Part shown: one piece after another, positions 21,701-34,469 of the stretch
Layout of the letters: each line of letters begins with the position of its first letter
Position numbering within the stretch: the stretch's first letter is position 1
Assembly (NCBI GenBank): GCA_022702545.1
Contig: JAHRBC010000003.1
Coordinates: 7,986,086 to 8,050,085, forward strand
From: Phycomyces nitens
Lineage: Eukaryota; Mucoromycota; Mucoromycetes; Mucorales; Phycomycetaceae
Reading direction: 5' to 3'
DNA length: 64,000 bases
Translations under genes and position numbers: made by a program
The notes under the pieces: model-generated
Told to the model about the DNA's origin: nothing
The model's input: the letters and a program-made list of their open reading frames with translations, nothing else
Database searches by the model: none

Positions 21701-23642
21701 AGTTATTATTGCACAGTAAATGAAAATTAACACTAGTATACATACTGCTCTCAAATTGGCCAGTTTTTTCAGTTCTTGCTCTCTTACTATGGCGTTGGTA
21801 AGTGCGCTTGGATACAATAGTGAATCCTTGCTGGTTATTGCTGCATTTGTTGCAGTAACAGGCAGTAGTCACTACAAAAATTGAGTGGTTTCATTCATAG
21901 CAAACTACTATATTATCTTACCATTAGTAGACTGAAGTTAAACATAATAAACTTTTTTATTTTTGACGGCGATTATATTATTCAATATGTTCTATTGGAT
22001 AGAATAATAAAGTAGAGCCTTTTAGATGTCATATTTGTTTGTGATTTATTTCTACTTCTTGTAACTATATCATTAAATTAATTGGAGTAGAAATAATAAA
22101 CAAATCAATTATTATCATGTTTATTCTCATAAGAAGGAAGAGAAATATGACCTGTATGCTTGCAAGTAAATAAGTTGACTGAAGATAATGAATTGTCTTG
22201 TAGTTTTGTTATTATTTATCAGCATTGTGTACACTCTTGTTCTATATCTAGACATCTTTTTCAACCTAATAAACTATAAATTACAAAGATATGAAAATGA
22301 CGGCAGGCATATTCTTTTGGATTATCATTTTTATTGCCCGCATTTTATCAGGGTCAAACAGCCTTTTAATACAAAGTATTTGTTTTTCCTTTTTATTTTT
22401 TATATTCTTTTGTGCCTAAATATTACCGCAAAATACTCTGGTAATTAATTCTTTTCTTTCTCTTGTGAATATATTTTTTACTCAATATATTTTATTATTC
22501 ATAGGTAACTGCTTATAAATATATTATGGGGCTCTCTATTGCACTTGGCTGTATATCCAAAGGTAAGATCATATTATGCTAAAGCTATTCTTTATTAACC
22601 AAATCACTCTTTTATATATAGCCACAAATTCTATTTTTCTATCTATCTCAATATAATATTCTGGTAAACCTTTTATATTATAAATATGTCCTCTTTCATA
22701 ACATCTATCACAGACATCTTGCTATGCTCTTATATGGATACCCGATTGAAATTATCTGGCCATTCCAATGGCTATATCTTGTAAGTAAACTAATATTTTA
22801 ATATTACATATTGTTTATCTACAAATATTAATATATATCTATTAGACAATAATCATTTATTGGTATATTACAGAGAGTCTATCAAATGTTCTGTTTATTA
22901 TATTAAAAATGTAAGTATAAGAATGAATGATTTATATAAAAATAATTTACTAACAATCTTCTCTTTTACTTTTAGACAGTATTGGCTTTCTCTCAGCTAG
23001 GTAAGTATCCTGGCTCTATTAAGAACCAGTTGATGGTGCCGACCAAGAAATATCAATTGGTAGAATAGATATACCAAAGAAATAATCTAGAGACTAGAAT
23101 ATATAGCGCAAATGTATTTTTTATCAAATAAAACAAAAAATAAAAATTTTCAGAATCTATTGCTCCAAAAAAACAACAAACCAGAGAGGCTTGTTTGCAT
23201 AGAATAACTACAATTACCTTGCAATAGTCTACAATCATCCTTGATGGACTGTTAAAACATATTATAAAACCCACTATAAAATATAATGAAAGATAAAACT
23301 GGTTGTTTGTAAGTGGTCAATCTCCCCTGACACAAACTGTCTGTGTATCGTAAAATACAATGCAAAAAAGGGTAGATCGACTAGGAATATATTGTGGCTA
23401 CAATGTATATTTAAGTTTTGCACTGTTTGAGGGCATTTAAATATTCTACATTGGATTCTTGTATACCAGTAGGTAGGATGATTCAGTTCACCCCCATATC
23501 TTTTTAGTCTACTACAGATCACAATTATATATTACCAAAAGAATAGTAAAACTATACAATTAAGTAGCTTATTTTATAAGTTTTATCTACATAATACCCT
23601 TAGACTTTTGTAGTGAGTGTTTTGTGCGGAAATAGAAGACAT
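18779..23642 (-). pseudogene. Tnp2-like transposase of B1, exon 1 split by CACTA-2
   Basis: The long exon (21303-18779) is open throughout, 834 residues from MPENPVHRAIAIF, with NIDWFQPF, CDIPAARKTSGF, DPMHNLFLG and FGPVYGYWLFGFERYNG, and a Thr/Pro repeat near residue 620. Upstream exons are 21580-21377 (acidic) and 21678-21643 (36 nt). Exon 1 would be 148 nt, but its first 27 nt (23642-23616) are separated from the rest (21866-21746) by the 1.75-kb CACTA-2 insertion. The B2 copy at 29872 shows the uninterrupted exon. Without excision of CACTA-2 the N-terminal Cys/His segment would be lost from the main reading frame. Confidence 0.85.
21870..23615. mobile_element. CACTA-2, 1746-bp non-autonomous element
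   Basis: It starts CACTACAAAAATTGAGTGG and ends CTTTTGTAGTG, giving a 10-bp inverted repeat CACTACAAAA. AGT is duplicated on both sides (21867-21869 and 23616-23618). B2 carries the empty site (single AGT) inside GGCAGTAGTGTTTTGTG on the minus strand at about 29890-29906. It is AT-rich; the largest open frame (22188-22448) resembles nothing I know, and no transposase is present. It is presumably moved by a related CACTA transposase in trans. Confidence 0.9.
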
Positions 23643-23884
23643 AGTTTATATTATTTGATTGTGAGATAAAAAAGGAAACAAGTGCTACATATTTTTATTT
23701 GCTGTCATTTTATAGACAAGAAAAAGGCTATTGTTCTTTGATCCTTTGCCCGAACCAATAGGATGCATCAAAATTATACTTTTTATTTTTAAAAAAAATA
23801 ATGTCTGAGATGAAAAAAAGCTCTATGTTTCTAGTACCCATCTGCACCATTTATACTAGGTGAAATTGAGGGGTTTTTCCAGTG

Positions 23885-24644
23885 TATACTGCGGAACAAC
23901 TTCAGGGCAAGGCATGGGAGTGGGACAGCGGCCATTTTCATAGGCAAGGGCAGTGCGGGCAGCTTCAGCAAGGTCAAGAGGTTTGCGGAAACGAACCTGG
24001 CAACGGGTTTCTGGGCGCAGACCATTGACAAAACGGTCAAGGGCTTCGTCTTCCATCATGGATGGGATATCCATACGGAGGTCTTGGAAAGTGTCAATGT
24101 AGGATTCTATTGAGCCACTCTGACGCAGGGAACGAATGCAGTCACGGGCATTCTGGATGGAGTGGACTGGGCGGAAGTTATCATTGAGGAGGCGGGTGAA
24201 CGTGCGCCAGTCAGAGGTACGGGTACCATTGTCTTCTAATCGTCGCCACCAAACATCAGCTCGATCACGGAGAAGAGTGATGGCGTAAGACGTCCAGCTA
24301 TCATAGTCCATACGGTGCAATTCGGCAAATCGCTCAACAGAGCGGATCCAACCGTCAATCTCGTTGGCTGAACGGGCACCGCGGTAAAAGTCTGGGCGCT
24401 CGATGCGCACCAATGGGGGTAGGGAAACATTGGCCGGAGTAGGTGCTGGAACATGAGCAGGGGCCGGTGGTTGGGAGCTATGGAGAGCTTCAGTAAAGGC
24501 GGCGATCAACTCAGGCATGGAGATGGTCGCAGGGACACTGGGAGTGGGGGAAACTGGTTCACTCATTGGGGGTTCAGACAGGGTACTGGGAACAGGTATG
24601 TAGACGGGCGAATCTGGGTCCGTGGGTGTAGAAACAGGTACACC
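23885..24644 (-). pseudogene. Ty3 copy 2: middle part of gag
   Basis: The minus-strand frame from 24644 to 23885 matches the gag of the complete Ty3 element (residues about 73-329 of its 1609), including IERPDFYRGARSANEIDGWI and a Pro/Ala-rich linker. It joins to the N-terminal gag piece at 38620-38835 once D is removed. On the left it stops at the B1 border after VVPQYT; the remaining gag-pol and 3' LTR are missing. Confidence 0.88.
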
Positions 24645-25079
24645 CACTGCAAAAACTGTGGGGTAAAACCATGTATATAACCAGAAATAAATAGGGGAAA
24701 AGTTTAGGTTTTCAGGGGAGAACAGAATACTATGAGTATGGGAGTAAGCAAGGTTTCTCCTGGGCTCAAAGTCGAATCTCATACAGGTGCAAAGTTGAAA
24801 ACTTTTGGGAGAGTAGGGTTCGTTAGCTTTTTCTGCATATAGATTTTTGGTGTTTACCAGATTTTTGTGCTTAAAACTATGTTTTTAGTGTAATAGATTA
24901 TGTGTTTATAAATTGAAAAGACGATTACACACAGCAAATAAAGTTGGGGAGAAGCTGGCTTTCTCCATGGTATCAAGGATATCCTCAAGCAATTAACCAA
25001 TCATCGAATACTATTACTGTGCAATCAAGCATAGAATGATCCCCCCATTGTTTTATACCCCGTACTTATTAGGTTTATG

Positions 25080-27100
25080 GTTTATATTTGTGTTTATTGG
25101 AAAGAATAGAATGGCTCTGTACACAAGCTCTAATACTATTACTGTTTATCCTTGCCGCTTCTACCGGCCTACTTGATACTACTTGGATCGGGTGCTTCAC
25201 TACTGAACAATACCTGAAAATAGGGACCGACGGCGATTTGGGTGGTTGCGGCAGTATTCTAATACAATAAAAGTTATATTAGTGACATATATTCAAGAGT
25301 GCGGGTGTTGTTCAAGATGCGAGGTATTTTATACTTACATTGTAAGGGATGGATAAGAACGGACAAAGTGGGGCTGAGTTGTGCAGCATGGCATGGCATC
25401 TTGTATGATTAGATTGACTAGAGATGGGGTAAAGTAAATTAGTATGGGTGAATTGGGTAATAGAATAATCGATTTACATACCAGAAACAGAGTTGACAAT
25501 TAAGTAGAGGGATGTTACGTGATGACCAACAATAGATTCTTATTAAGAGTATAGAACAATATTAGTAAATAGCCAGAATAATATTATGGAAAGAGATAAA
25601 GACCAAGAAAAGGCATTACCATTATGATAACCAGTCGTAGATGATGAAGGGGCCAGATGGGGTGGACAGTGATGGCGGTGGTCTATAGTAGAATAAGAAA
25701 CGTTAAAGGAGAAAATAGTTTGACACGAAGAGTTTTTACCAAGCCACCAATGACGATACCATATAATAGACCATTTGAGTAGAGGAGGTCTATAAGATAA
25801 AAAGAGAGAATCAGAATAGTGTTATGGAAAGTATAAAGACTAAGAGACAGCATTACCATTATGATAACAGTTGAGGATGATGGGGAAGCCAGATGGGGTG
25901 ATTGATGGCGGTGGTCTATAGTAGAAGAAGAAACGTTAGAGGATAAAATAGTTTGACACGAAAATATTTTTTACCAAGCCACCAATGACGATACCATATA
26001 ATAGACCGTTTGAGTAGAGGAGGTCTATAAGATAAAAAGAGAGAATCAGAATAGTGTTATGGAAAGTATAAAGACTAAGAGACAGCATTACCATTATGAT
26101 AACAGTTGAGGATGATGGGGAAGCCAGATGGGGTGATTGATGGCAGTGGTCTATAGTAGAATAAGAAACGTTAGAGGATAAAATAGTTTGACACGAAAAT
26201 ATTTTTACCAAGCCACCAATGACGATACCATATAATAGACCGTTTGAGTAGAGGAGGTCTATAAGATAAAAAGAGAGAATCAGAATAGTGTTATGGAAAG
26301 TATAAAGACTAAGAGACAGCATTACCATTATGATAACAGTTGAGGATGATGGGGAAGCCAGATGGGGTGATTGATGGCGGCGGTCTATAGTAGAATAAGA
26401 AACGTTAGAGGATAAAATAGTTTGACACAAAAATATTTTTTACCAAGCCATCAATGACGATACCATATAATAGACCGTTTGAGTAGAGGAGATCTATAAA
26501 ATAAAAAGAGAGAATAACAATAATATTATAGAAAAGTATAGACCAAGAAATGGCATTACCATTATGATAACCAGTTGTAGATGATGGAAGAGACGGACAG
26601 GGTGTGATGGGGGTGACCCAAGTAGAATAAACAACGTTGGACAAAAAAAAAGTTTGACACCAAAAGGTTCTTTTTTACCATGACACTGATGACGATACCA
26701 ATATAATAGACTGTGTGAGTGGCGGAAGGCTATAAGATAAAAAGAGAGGATCAGAATAATATTATAAAAAATATAAAGACCAAAAAAAGATATTACCATT
26801 ATGATTACAATCGTACATGAAGGAAGAGGTAGATGGGGTGATTGGTGGTGTGGTCTACAATAAAATAAGCAACGTTAGAATAGAAAATCGTTTGACACAA
26901 AAAGATTTTTTTAGCCCAATATTGATGATTGAACCATATAATAAAGCTGTGTGAGTTGAGGAGGTCTATAAAATAAAAAAAGAGAGTCAGGATAGTTTGC
27001 GAGATGCTAAAGGCACATTCAACTGACCACAGATTGTTTGGATGAGCAATGCAGGCAGGATGTATTGGAATGAGCGCATGTTTATAAAGAAGCCGCCGAT
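25080..27100 (-). ncRNA. Third unit of D, expanded, putative
   Basis: Read on the minus strand from a TATA-like TCTTTATAAAC near 27085 to the AATAAACACAAATATAAACC end near 25085. Block boundaries match those of C and A2, but the pair of alternating blocks is repeated about six times. The 164-residue open frame on the minus strand at 25936-26430 runs through predicted introns and is a by-product of periods near 234-235 bp. No continuous spliced frame was found. Confidence 0.45.
25590..26990. repeat. About 235-bp tandem repeat (exon-pair units) in D
   Basis: The word ATAGACC and its variants recur at about 25766, 26001, 26235, 26470 and 26706, with a more diverged sixth unit near 26940. Each period holds one 50-nt block, one 59-63-nt block and two intron-like spacers. 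The three central units are nearly identical, the outer ones diverged. Confidence 0.88.
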
Positions 27101-27497
27101 TTTTTAGTGTAAAGAGGTGTAAAAAAGAAAGAAAAAATGGGCCCGGATATAGGAAACGAGGGAAAGGAAAAAAGAGCAAAAAAGAAAAGAATACAAGGAT
27201 ATATAATTTGAAACAGAGACAGAATAGGTGTAATGGATAGAATCTAAAAACAAATGGAGCCATTCATTAGTGTGTACAAGAAGTGTTTGGATCCGCTCAT
27301 CAAACTCCTTTTTTATAAATACTCTGTATTTTATATTCTCAAAGGCCTGTTCACACACAACACACCCTTCTGCTTCCCAAAACCTTTCAATAAAACAAAT
27401 ATCAATTGTATGTATAAGACATTACATATTTTATATGAGATCCCATGAAATAAAGACAATTAACAATTGAAAATTATTATTTGATATTTTGTAGATT

Positions 27498-28690
27498 ATG
27501 GCAAACAGACGTGCAATTGCTCCTCAAACAACCGACGAGTTCAGGGAATTGATGGACAGATTGACCAGTGTGGAGGCTGGTTTGTCCAATGTGACTGGAG
27601 AGGTGCGTTCTGTTGGCACCAGGCTAGCCACTATGGACACCAGGCTTGGTGTTATCATCCAAGATGGTGCCAGTACCATTGCCATCTTGGATGGTTTTGG
27701 AAATGTCCCTGGGGCAACTTCTTCTGCCCCCGTTGCTGCTGCTTCCGTTGCTGCTGCCCCCATTGTTGCTGCCCTCATTGTTGCTGCTCCCGTTGCTGCT
27801 GCTCCTCTCTCCCCCACTGTGGTTGCACTTGCTGCGTTTGAAGCTCCTCAAATGCAGGAAACCAACCGCGCGTATGTGAGTATATACTATTGAAATATAT
27901 TGCTAGTCTAATACCTTCTAAAAATATATTAGGGCTTCATCAGACGCTACCTGAAGACCCAAAACTTCAGGTCCAACAACCCAGACTTGGTTGAGGCTAA
28001 CAACCGAAAGCCTAGCTGGAGAACGGACGTGGCCTTTAACGAGAGTCCCAACAAAGAGTTGGTACTCGAGATAATGGCCTATCTCCAGCCAAGGTTTCTT
28101 GAGTCTGGGTTGAGGTACCCTGACCTCCGCCGGTATATATACACCAACTTCAATGGAAGGCGGACTCAGGAGAAGAAGTCTTTTGAGAAGCGAGCAGAAG
28201 CAAATGCTCGCTCAAGAAGAAAATGGCCGTCAGGCGGATGTGAGTTATTATTTTTATTATGAAAAGGATTCCTATTAACTCAATTGACAATCATATATTT
28301 CATCAGCATCTCACTTGCCGCCGGGAGGCATACTCCAATAACAAGGCGGCGATTGACCAAGAAATGGACCGGGACTGCAGCAATCTCATCCAAAAGGCAG
28401 CAATGTCTGAGGGTGAGTCTGACGATGAGGGGAGCGATGCTTCGTTCGGGCGTCGCATCCTCACTGCGCGCCCAAGCTGGTGAAGCGACGAGGTAAATAA
28501 ATTCGCAAAGAATATTGTTTATTATTTTTATAGAATACTAATGAATATTTTAGTTCAATCATTTCCTTGAACTTGTCGATGACTACGTGCTTGCCGGCTT
28601 GGGAACAAGACATCGTCAGATGCTTTGTTGAAAGTTTGGCCGCGTCGACGAAGTAGCAGTCCCGGAGGGAATGGTCCCTCCCTCGCCTGA
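27498..28690 (+). pseudogene. Accessory protein gene of D, nonsense-mutated
   Basis: Exon 1 27498-27875 (MANRRAIAPQ..., then an Ala/Pro/Val-rich low-complexity region), exon 2 27933-28239, exon 3 from 28307 and exon 4 from about 28555 follow the family layout. Exon 3 has TGA where the family has an Arg or Ser codon after RPSW (about 28482). Exon 4 has another in-frame TGA (about 28627). The protein would lose its last segment. Exon 1 is intact and has the same heptad-like start as B1. Confidence 0.78.
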
Positions 28691-29871
28691 ATGGGCCGTT
28701 AGAAATTAAAAAAATTTAAAAAAAAATTTAAAAAACCTCATCTTTGCTCCTCTCATGCACTCAATCCTAAAGACTCATTCAAATCCTATACTTGTTTATT
28801 TTATTCTGGTATGCAATCTTGTTTAAAAATGAGTAAAGACATATTTTATTAAAACTTAAGCATATATTTTTTTAGGTAAAGGGATAACCAGTATCTTCTT
28901 TACATTATTTTGGGTCATATGTTCAGCCAGTGCTACTTCTAACAGAATGCAATGTACAGGCACAATACTGTGGTAGTTGGCTGGAGAAAATTGTGGCCTA
29001 CAAATGTCAACACTTTCATGTTCTCTTGTACGCTTGGAATCAAAGACAAACCAGCGAACGTACGCGAAAACATGTTGCTTATTGTGATGACGATTTAGTC
29101 GGCCATGAGACATAGGGGGCATAGACTGGGAATGGACAAACATATATTGAATCTCGCCTGTGTATGCAGTCGGATTTTCGTCGTCATTTCCAGAGAACAG
29201 AGCTTGAACATAAGAACCATGACCGACAGTACCCTTCTTGCCTTTGTATGACTGGCCAAGGAGATCGATAGACGCGATCTTGCATATTTGGTTGTCAACA
29301 AAATACGGCGAAGATGAGGCATGTCGGTAATCCACTAAATCTGGCTTTGCATATACGAGCTTATAGTGTTCCAAGAGATAGGGATATTCAAGGTCGTTCA
29401 TTGATTCATATGGTTTCATAGAGAGTGGCAATGCAGAAGGAGGGAGAGGTTTGTTGCCTTTGATAGAGAGTGGATTCATAGAGGCTTGCATAAATGCTCT
29501 CAACCGGAAAGGGCCTTGAGGCATGGCATAGGAGGGGGCATAGGAGGAGGCATGGGAGGAGGCATGGGAGGAGGCATGGGAGGAGGCATGGGATGGGGCA
29601 TAGGATGGGGCATAGGAGGAGGAGGTAAGCACTGGAAAAACCCCTCGATTTCACCTAGTATAAATGGTGCAGATGGGTACTAGAAACATAGAGCTTTTTT
29701 TCATCTCAGACATTATTTTTTTTAAAAATAAAAAGTATAATTTTGATGCATCCTATTGGTTTGGGCAAAGGATCAAAGAACAATAGCCTTTTTCTTGTCT
29801 ATAAAATGACAGCAAATAAAAATATGTAGCACTTGTTTCCTTTTTTATCTCACAATCAAATAATATAAACT

Positions 29872-32800
29872 ATGTCTTCTATTTCCGCACAAAACACTAC
29901 TGCCTGTTACTGCAACAAATGCAGCAATAACCAGCAAGGATTCACTATTGTATCCAAGCGCACTTACCAACGCCATAGTAAGAGAGCAAGAACTGAAGAA
30001 ACTGGCGAATTTGAGAGCAGTATGTATACTAGTGTTAATTTTCATTTACTGCGCAATAATAACTTGTATTTTTCAATTGAACTCAGGCACACAAAGTGAT
30101 ATGATGGATTTGGACGTTGAGGGTAAAATATATTTATTTGAAAACCAGTGCAGAGTAATAAACTAATCTAACCCATATTTGCAGCAATGCCGATTATTGA
30201 ATCCGAATCCGTGGCAGTTGACAGTCAGCCCAGCTTACCTTTTGGGGATTATGACCAAATGGTTGATGCCGATCAACTTGACAATGAGGTCAATGGCGAT
30301 GGTGCCGAAATCACCAACGACTCTGACAATGACAGTGATGATGAAGCCAATGTCGAGGAGATTGAGGTCGAGGAGTTTGATAGTGAAGGTCAGTATTGAA
30401 TAGCTATAATACAAAAGCAAGCAAAAATTGAGTGTTAATAATTTTCCTTTTTAAATAATAGACCCTTTTGCTACTCCTGGTATGCCCGAAAACCCAGTGC
30501 ACAGAGCAATTGCCATTTTCGTTGTTCTGTTTGCATCCCGTTATGTGGTCGATAAGGGTGCTGTTGTCTTGATTGAGTTCATCAACAAACTCTTGACGAT
30601 TTACGGACAGGACTTCCAATTGCCCTCAAGCCTTTCTGGTCTCCAAAGCATGACGGGTTTCACTGCCTTGACCAAGGGTGTAAAGAGATTCGTTGTGTGC
30701 CAGGATTGCCACACGGTGTATGAGGAAGCTGGGTCTGCTCCACTTCGGTGCGATTCTGCTAAGCTCGGTTCCCAATCTGTATGTGGTTGTCAATTGATGA
30801 AGCAATCGTCATCTGGTGCTTTGGTTGCCAAGAGATTGTACGTCTATCAGTCCGTCAAGCAGGCGTTGAGAGTCCTTTTCCTCCGCCCGGATTTTGAGAC
30901 CAAGATTCGTCACTGGAACCAGGAGCTAAAAGTTGTAGACACCATGTGCGATATCTACGATGGTGCAATGTGGAAGGGTCTCCAGGACATGGGTGGTGTT
31001 TCGTTCGTTGCAGATCCACGTTCTTTGATGCTGACACTGAACATTGACTGGTTCCAGCCCTTTGATGGAATCAGCTATTCTTGTGGTGCCATCTATCTTG
31101 TAATCAATAATTTGCCTAGGGAGGAAAGGTTCAAGGCCGAAAATACTATTCTCGTCGGTCTGATGCCTGGACCCAAGGAGCCAAAGACAGATGAGATCAA
31201 CAGTTATCTCAAGCCGTTGGTCGATGAACTGGAGCAGTTGTTTGTTGGAATAAGGATCCCAACCTTTGAGTGCCCGTCTGGTGTCAATGTCCGTGGTGCA
31301 TTGTTGATGGTGGCGTGCGATATTCCAGCTGCAAGGAAGACGAGTGGGTTTACGGCACACAACAGCACCAATGCATGCTACAAGTGCAATCGTCAGTTCT
31401 CTCGTTTGGAGGGGTCAAACCAGGTGGATTTCCGTGGATTTGACTATTCACAATGGTCTCTTCGGACATCAGTTGACAACAGACACCATGCAACACTTTG
31501 GAAAGATGCCCAGACGATTTCCGAAAGGCATGGACTTGAAGTTGAGAATGGTGTACGATGGTCAGAGCTTCACCGCCTCCAGTATCTTGATCTTGTCCGC
31601 GCAACTGTGGTGGACCCCATGCACAACCTCTTCCTGGGAACCGCCAAGAGAATGGTTGAAAACTGGATCTCTGGTGGTGATTTGTCCAATGACGATCTTC
31701 TTGTGATGCAGGAGATAGCAGACACCATGGAGCTGCCAAGTGATTACAGTTCACTAAAGACAAAGATTGCCAGGGGATTTCCATTCATGAAAGCAGACGA
31801 GTGGAAATCTTGGGTGCTGGTATATTCGCCTGTTGCGTTGAAGCCCGTTCTCCTGCGTCAAAAGTTTAACAGTTGGATGAACTTTGTGGATGCCTGCCGC
31901 CTGATTGTCAAGCCATCTGTGTCCTTCCAGGATGTTGACAATGCCCATCACCACCTTCAGCAATTCTGCCAAGAGTGCGAGCGCCTTTACCCTCCAAGTC
32001 TTCTCACCTGCAACATGCACCTGCACCTCCATCTTCATAAGACCATCAATGATTTTGGACCGGTGTACGGCTATTGGCTCTTTGGGTTTGAGAGGTACAA
32101 CGGATTGCTAAAGAACGTGAGCACGAATGGAAAGAATGGGTTTGAGGCAACCTACATGCGGAAATTTGTCCAGGACGTATTCAAGAATGATTATGTCAAT
32201 GCTGTTCTACAATCTCCAAGCCAAGACATCTTCACTCCTCTCTTTTCAAACCTCCTCTCTGCCTCCACCTCTGCCTCTATCCCTACCCCCACACCCACAC
32301 CCACACCAACACCAACACGACGCCCGTTCAGATTGCTGGATTTCATCGAAGCTTCAGAGAATTCTGAATTCCCAATCAAGGGTAACGAGCCTCTTCCCCC
32401 TCTGCGTTTCCTCTGCTTCAAAAGTCTGCCACAAAAATGAGTGATATTGACTATCCTCAATTGTTGGCTTACTATGTGGATACGTATGACATTGACACCC
32501 TCCAGCATTATCAACATGCCACTTCTTCTTCGTTGTTTGTTGACAATCAGATCGTGAAGCTGAAATCGATAAATCTCCTTGGCCAAGTTTATCGTGGACA
32601 CAATAGCTCTGGAAATGGTGGATCTCGTGTACAAGCTTTGTTTGGTAGCAGCACTGGTGAGAACCAGACCGCCTATACTGGGCAGATACAGTATATTTTT
32701 GTTCATCAGTTTACGCCGCCTCTCTCTGCCTCTGTCCGTTTAAATCGTCGTGGCTATCAAAGCCAGCATGTCTTTGCCTTTGTGCGATGGAATGGTGTCT

Positions 32801-32985
32801 GTTATGAACGATCACGCGAAGATGAAGGTGTTGACATCTGTTTGCCCAGTTTTTCTCCTGCTACCAATGAGTGCATCTTGCCAGTGCATCGCCTTCTTTT
32901 GGAAGTTGCGACTGCCACACACACAAGCCGAAATGGTATAAAGAGGATGCTGGTCATTCCTTTGCCAAAGAAACTTTGCGTGTAA
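29872..32985 (+). pseudogene. Tnp2-like transposase of B2, one frameshift
   Basis: The exons are 29872-30019 (148 nt), 30087-30122 (36 nt), 30185-30388 and 30462-32985. Exon 1 encodes MSSISAQNTTACYCNKC...QRHSKRAR, exon 3 the acidic linker. The long exon is open to about 32399, where a run of C is one base shorter than in B1. The frame then continues at 32437-32985. All catalytic-region motifs are upstream of the shift, so the truncated product would lack only the C-terminal fifth. Read without the shift it matches B1. Confidence 0.85.
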
Positions 32986-33109
32986 TAAAAAAAATAAATA
33001 TCTTTTCTCTTTTATAAAGAACAAACAGAAATAGCATTGCCTTTATAAATGTCGTCAAAACGTAACGCGTGTCAAAAAAATAGATGGAGAGATAAAAAAA
33101 ATTATTTTA

Positions 33110-34298
33110 TTAAAGCCCATGTCTAAGAGCCCACTGAGCAAGACTGGGATTTAAATTGGTCGGGACTGCCACGTCCACAGTTCTGCCATAAACCCTTGAC
33201 AGCAACTGGTGAGAGTTTGCTCCAAGTTGGAGACCAACGAATCTATCAATGACTTGGATAAATCGGTTGTACTATCAATTGCACATTAGTAATCTAAAGT
33301 CATCCAAAATATTATTTATAATCAGCTCAACAACTCACTTCATCGCTTCTCCAACTTGGGCGGACGGTCCGAATCACACGTCTTCTTCCAGTTTCGGAGA
33401 CTTCGTCATCCGATTCTCCTCCGGACATTGCTTCCTTGGGGAGTGCATTGGCACAATCCCGGCCCATCTCTTGGTTGATGGCAACCATGTTGCTGCCGTA
33501 TGCCTTTGTTCGGCGCTTGTGGTTCTAATAATAACCTTGTTATTATTTTTTGGAATAGATTTTTAATATATCAAGGATAACTTACTTCACCAGCACGTCT
33601 GGCTCTCCGTGAACGTGTGTTCGTGATCTCTTTTGCAGCAGCAGAGATCTTCTCCTGTTTGCATCTGTTGATGAAGTTTTTGTGGAGCTTATCACGAAGA
33701 TCCTTGGTTCTCATCCCATCACCAGCAAACTTGCGCTCCAGGACGACAAGAAGCCTGTTCACTAACTCCTTGTTTGGAGTCACATTAAAGTGAACATCCG
33801 TGTTCCACCTGGGCTTGTTAGTGTTGGCCAAGATCTCTGCTGGAGTATTTGCATGGAAATTTGGCTCCCACAAGAACTCACGGATCTTTCTCTGATATAG
33901 TAAACAAGTTAATGAATTGATAATATAGTATAAGGTATAATGCTTACATTGACCTCCACTGATGTTTTATGGCTGGGTCCGGCCAAACCAATGGCCTCCA
34001 CAACCGCAACATTGCTGGGTTCACTGGTGGCAGTGGCAGGAACCTCTTCTCCAAAATTGTCAATGGCCTTAATGGCTTCACGGGTTCCAGCAATGATGAC
34101 ACCAAGTCTGGCATCCATCGTTACCAGTTTGGTGTTGGAGGTCACCAACTCGCCTTCTACATTGGTGACCTTATCTTCCACTCTGGTCATGTTGTCTTGA
34201 ATTCCAGAGAGCATCTCGACAATTTGCTCCATGTTGGCAGGAGTGAGAGCAGGAGCAGGAGTGGGACGAGGAGCAATCGATCTTCTTTGGTTAACCAT
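33110..34298 (-). CDS. Accessory protein gene of B2, four exons, intact
   Basis: The exons are 34298-33948, 33891-33586 (306 nt), 33524-33339 (186 nt) and 33271-33110, exactly mirroring B1. The product has 334 residues with only a few differences from B1 (for example IVEML for IFEML). It converges with the transposase, with about 125 bp between stops. Function unknown; the reading frame is preserved while the transposase is not. Confidence 0.85.
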
Positions 34299-34469
34299 TT
34301 TCTAGAATATGGTAAAGTATATTTCGATTATAATTATTAGTTTTTGTTCAATTGAAATAAAAATAAATATAATATACATACAAAAACTGTTTTGTTGGGT
34401 GGGTGAGTAAGTGTGTGTGTGTGTGTGTGTGTGTGTAAAGGTAAGAGAGGTTGAATATCAAAAAGGCCG

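Larger units (their letters stand above)
9266..23884 (-). mobile_element. CACTG element B1, hosting C and CACTA-2
   Basis: B1 begins CACTGCAAAAGAGGG (9266-9280), is interrupted by element C, resumes at 15784 and ends ...GGGGTTTTTCCAGTG at 23884. Subtracting C (6503+3) and CACTA-2 (1746+3) leaves 6364 bp; its inverted twin B2 is 6361 bp. Contents in plus-strand order: third unit (minus), accessory gene (plus), transposase (minus). The flanking triplets do not match (GTT on the left, TAT on the right), and the flanks are different sequences: LTR fragment on the left, Ty3 gag on the right. See the findings. Confidence 0.85.

Noticed and set aside
25936..26430. 164-codon repetitive membrane-like frame on the minus strand
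   Set aside because: It crosses predicted introns and exists only because the repeat period is close to a multiple of three.
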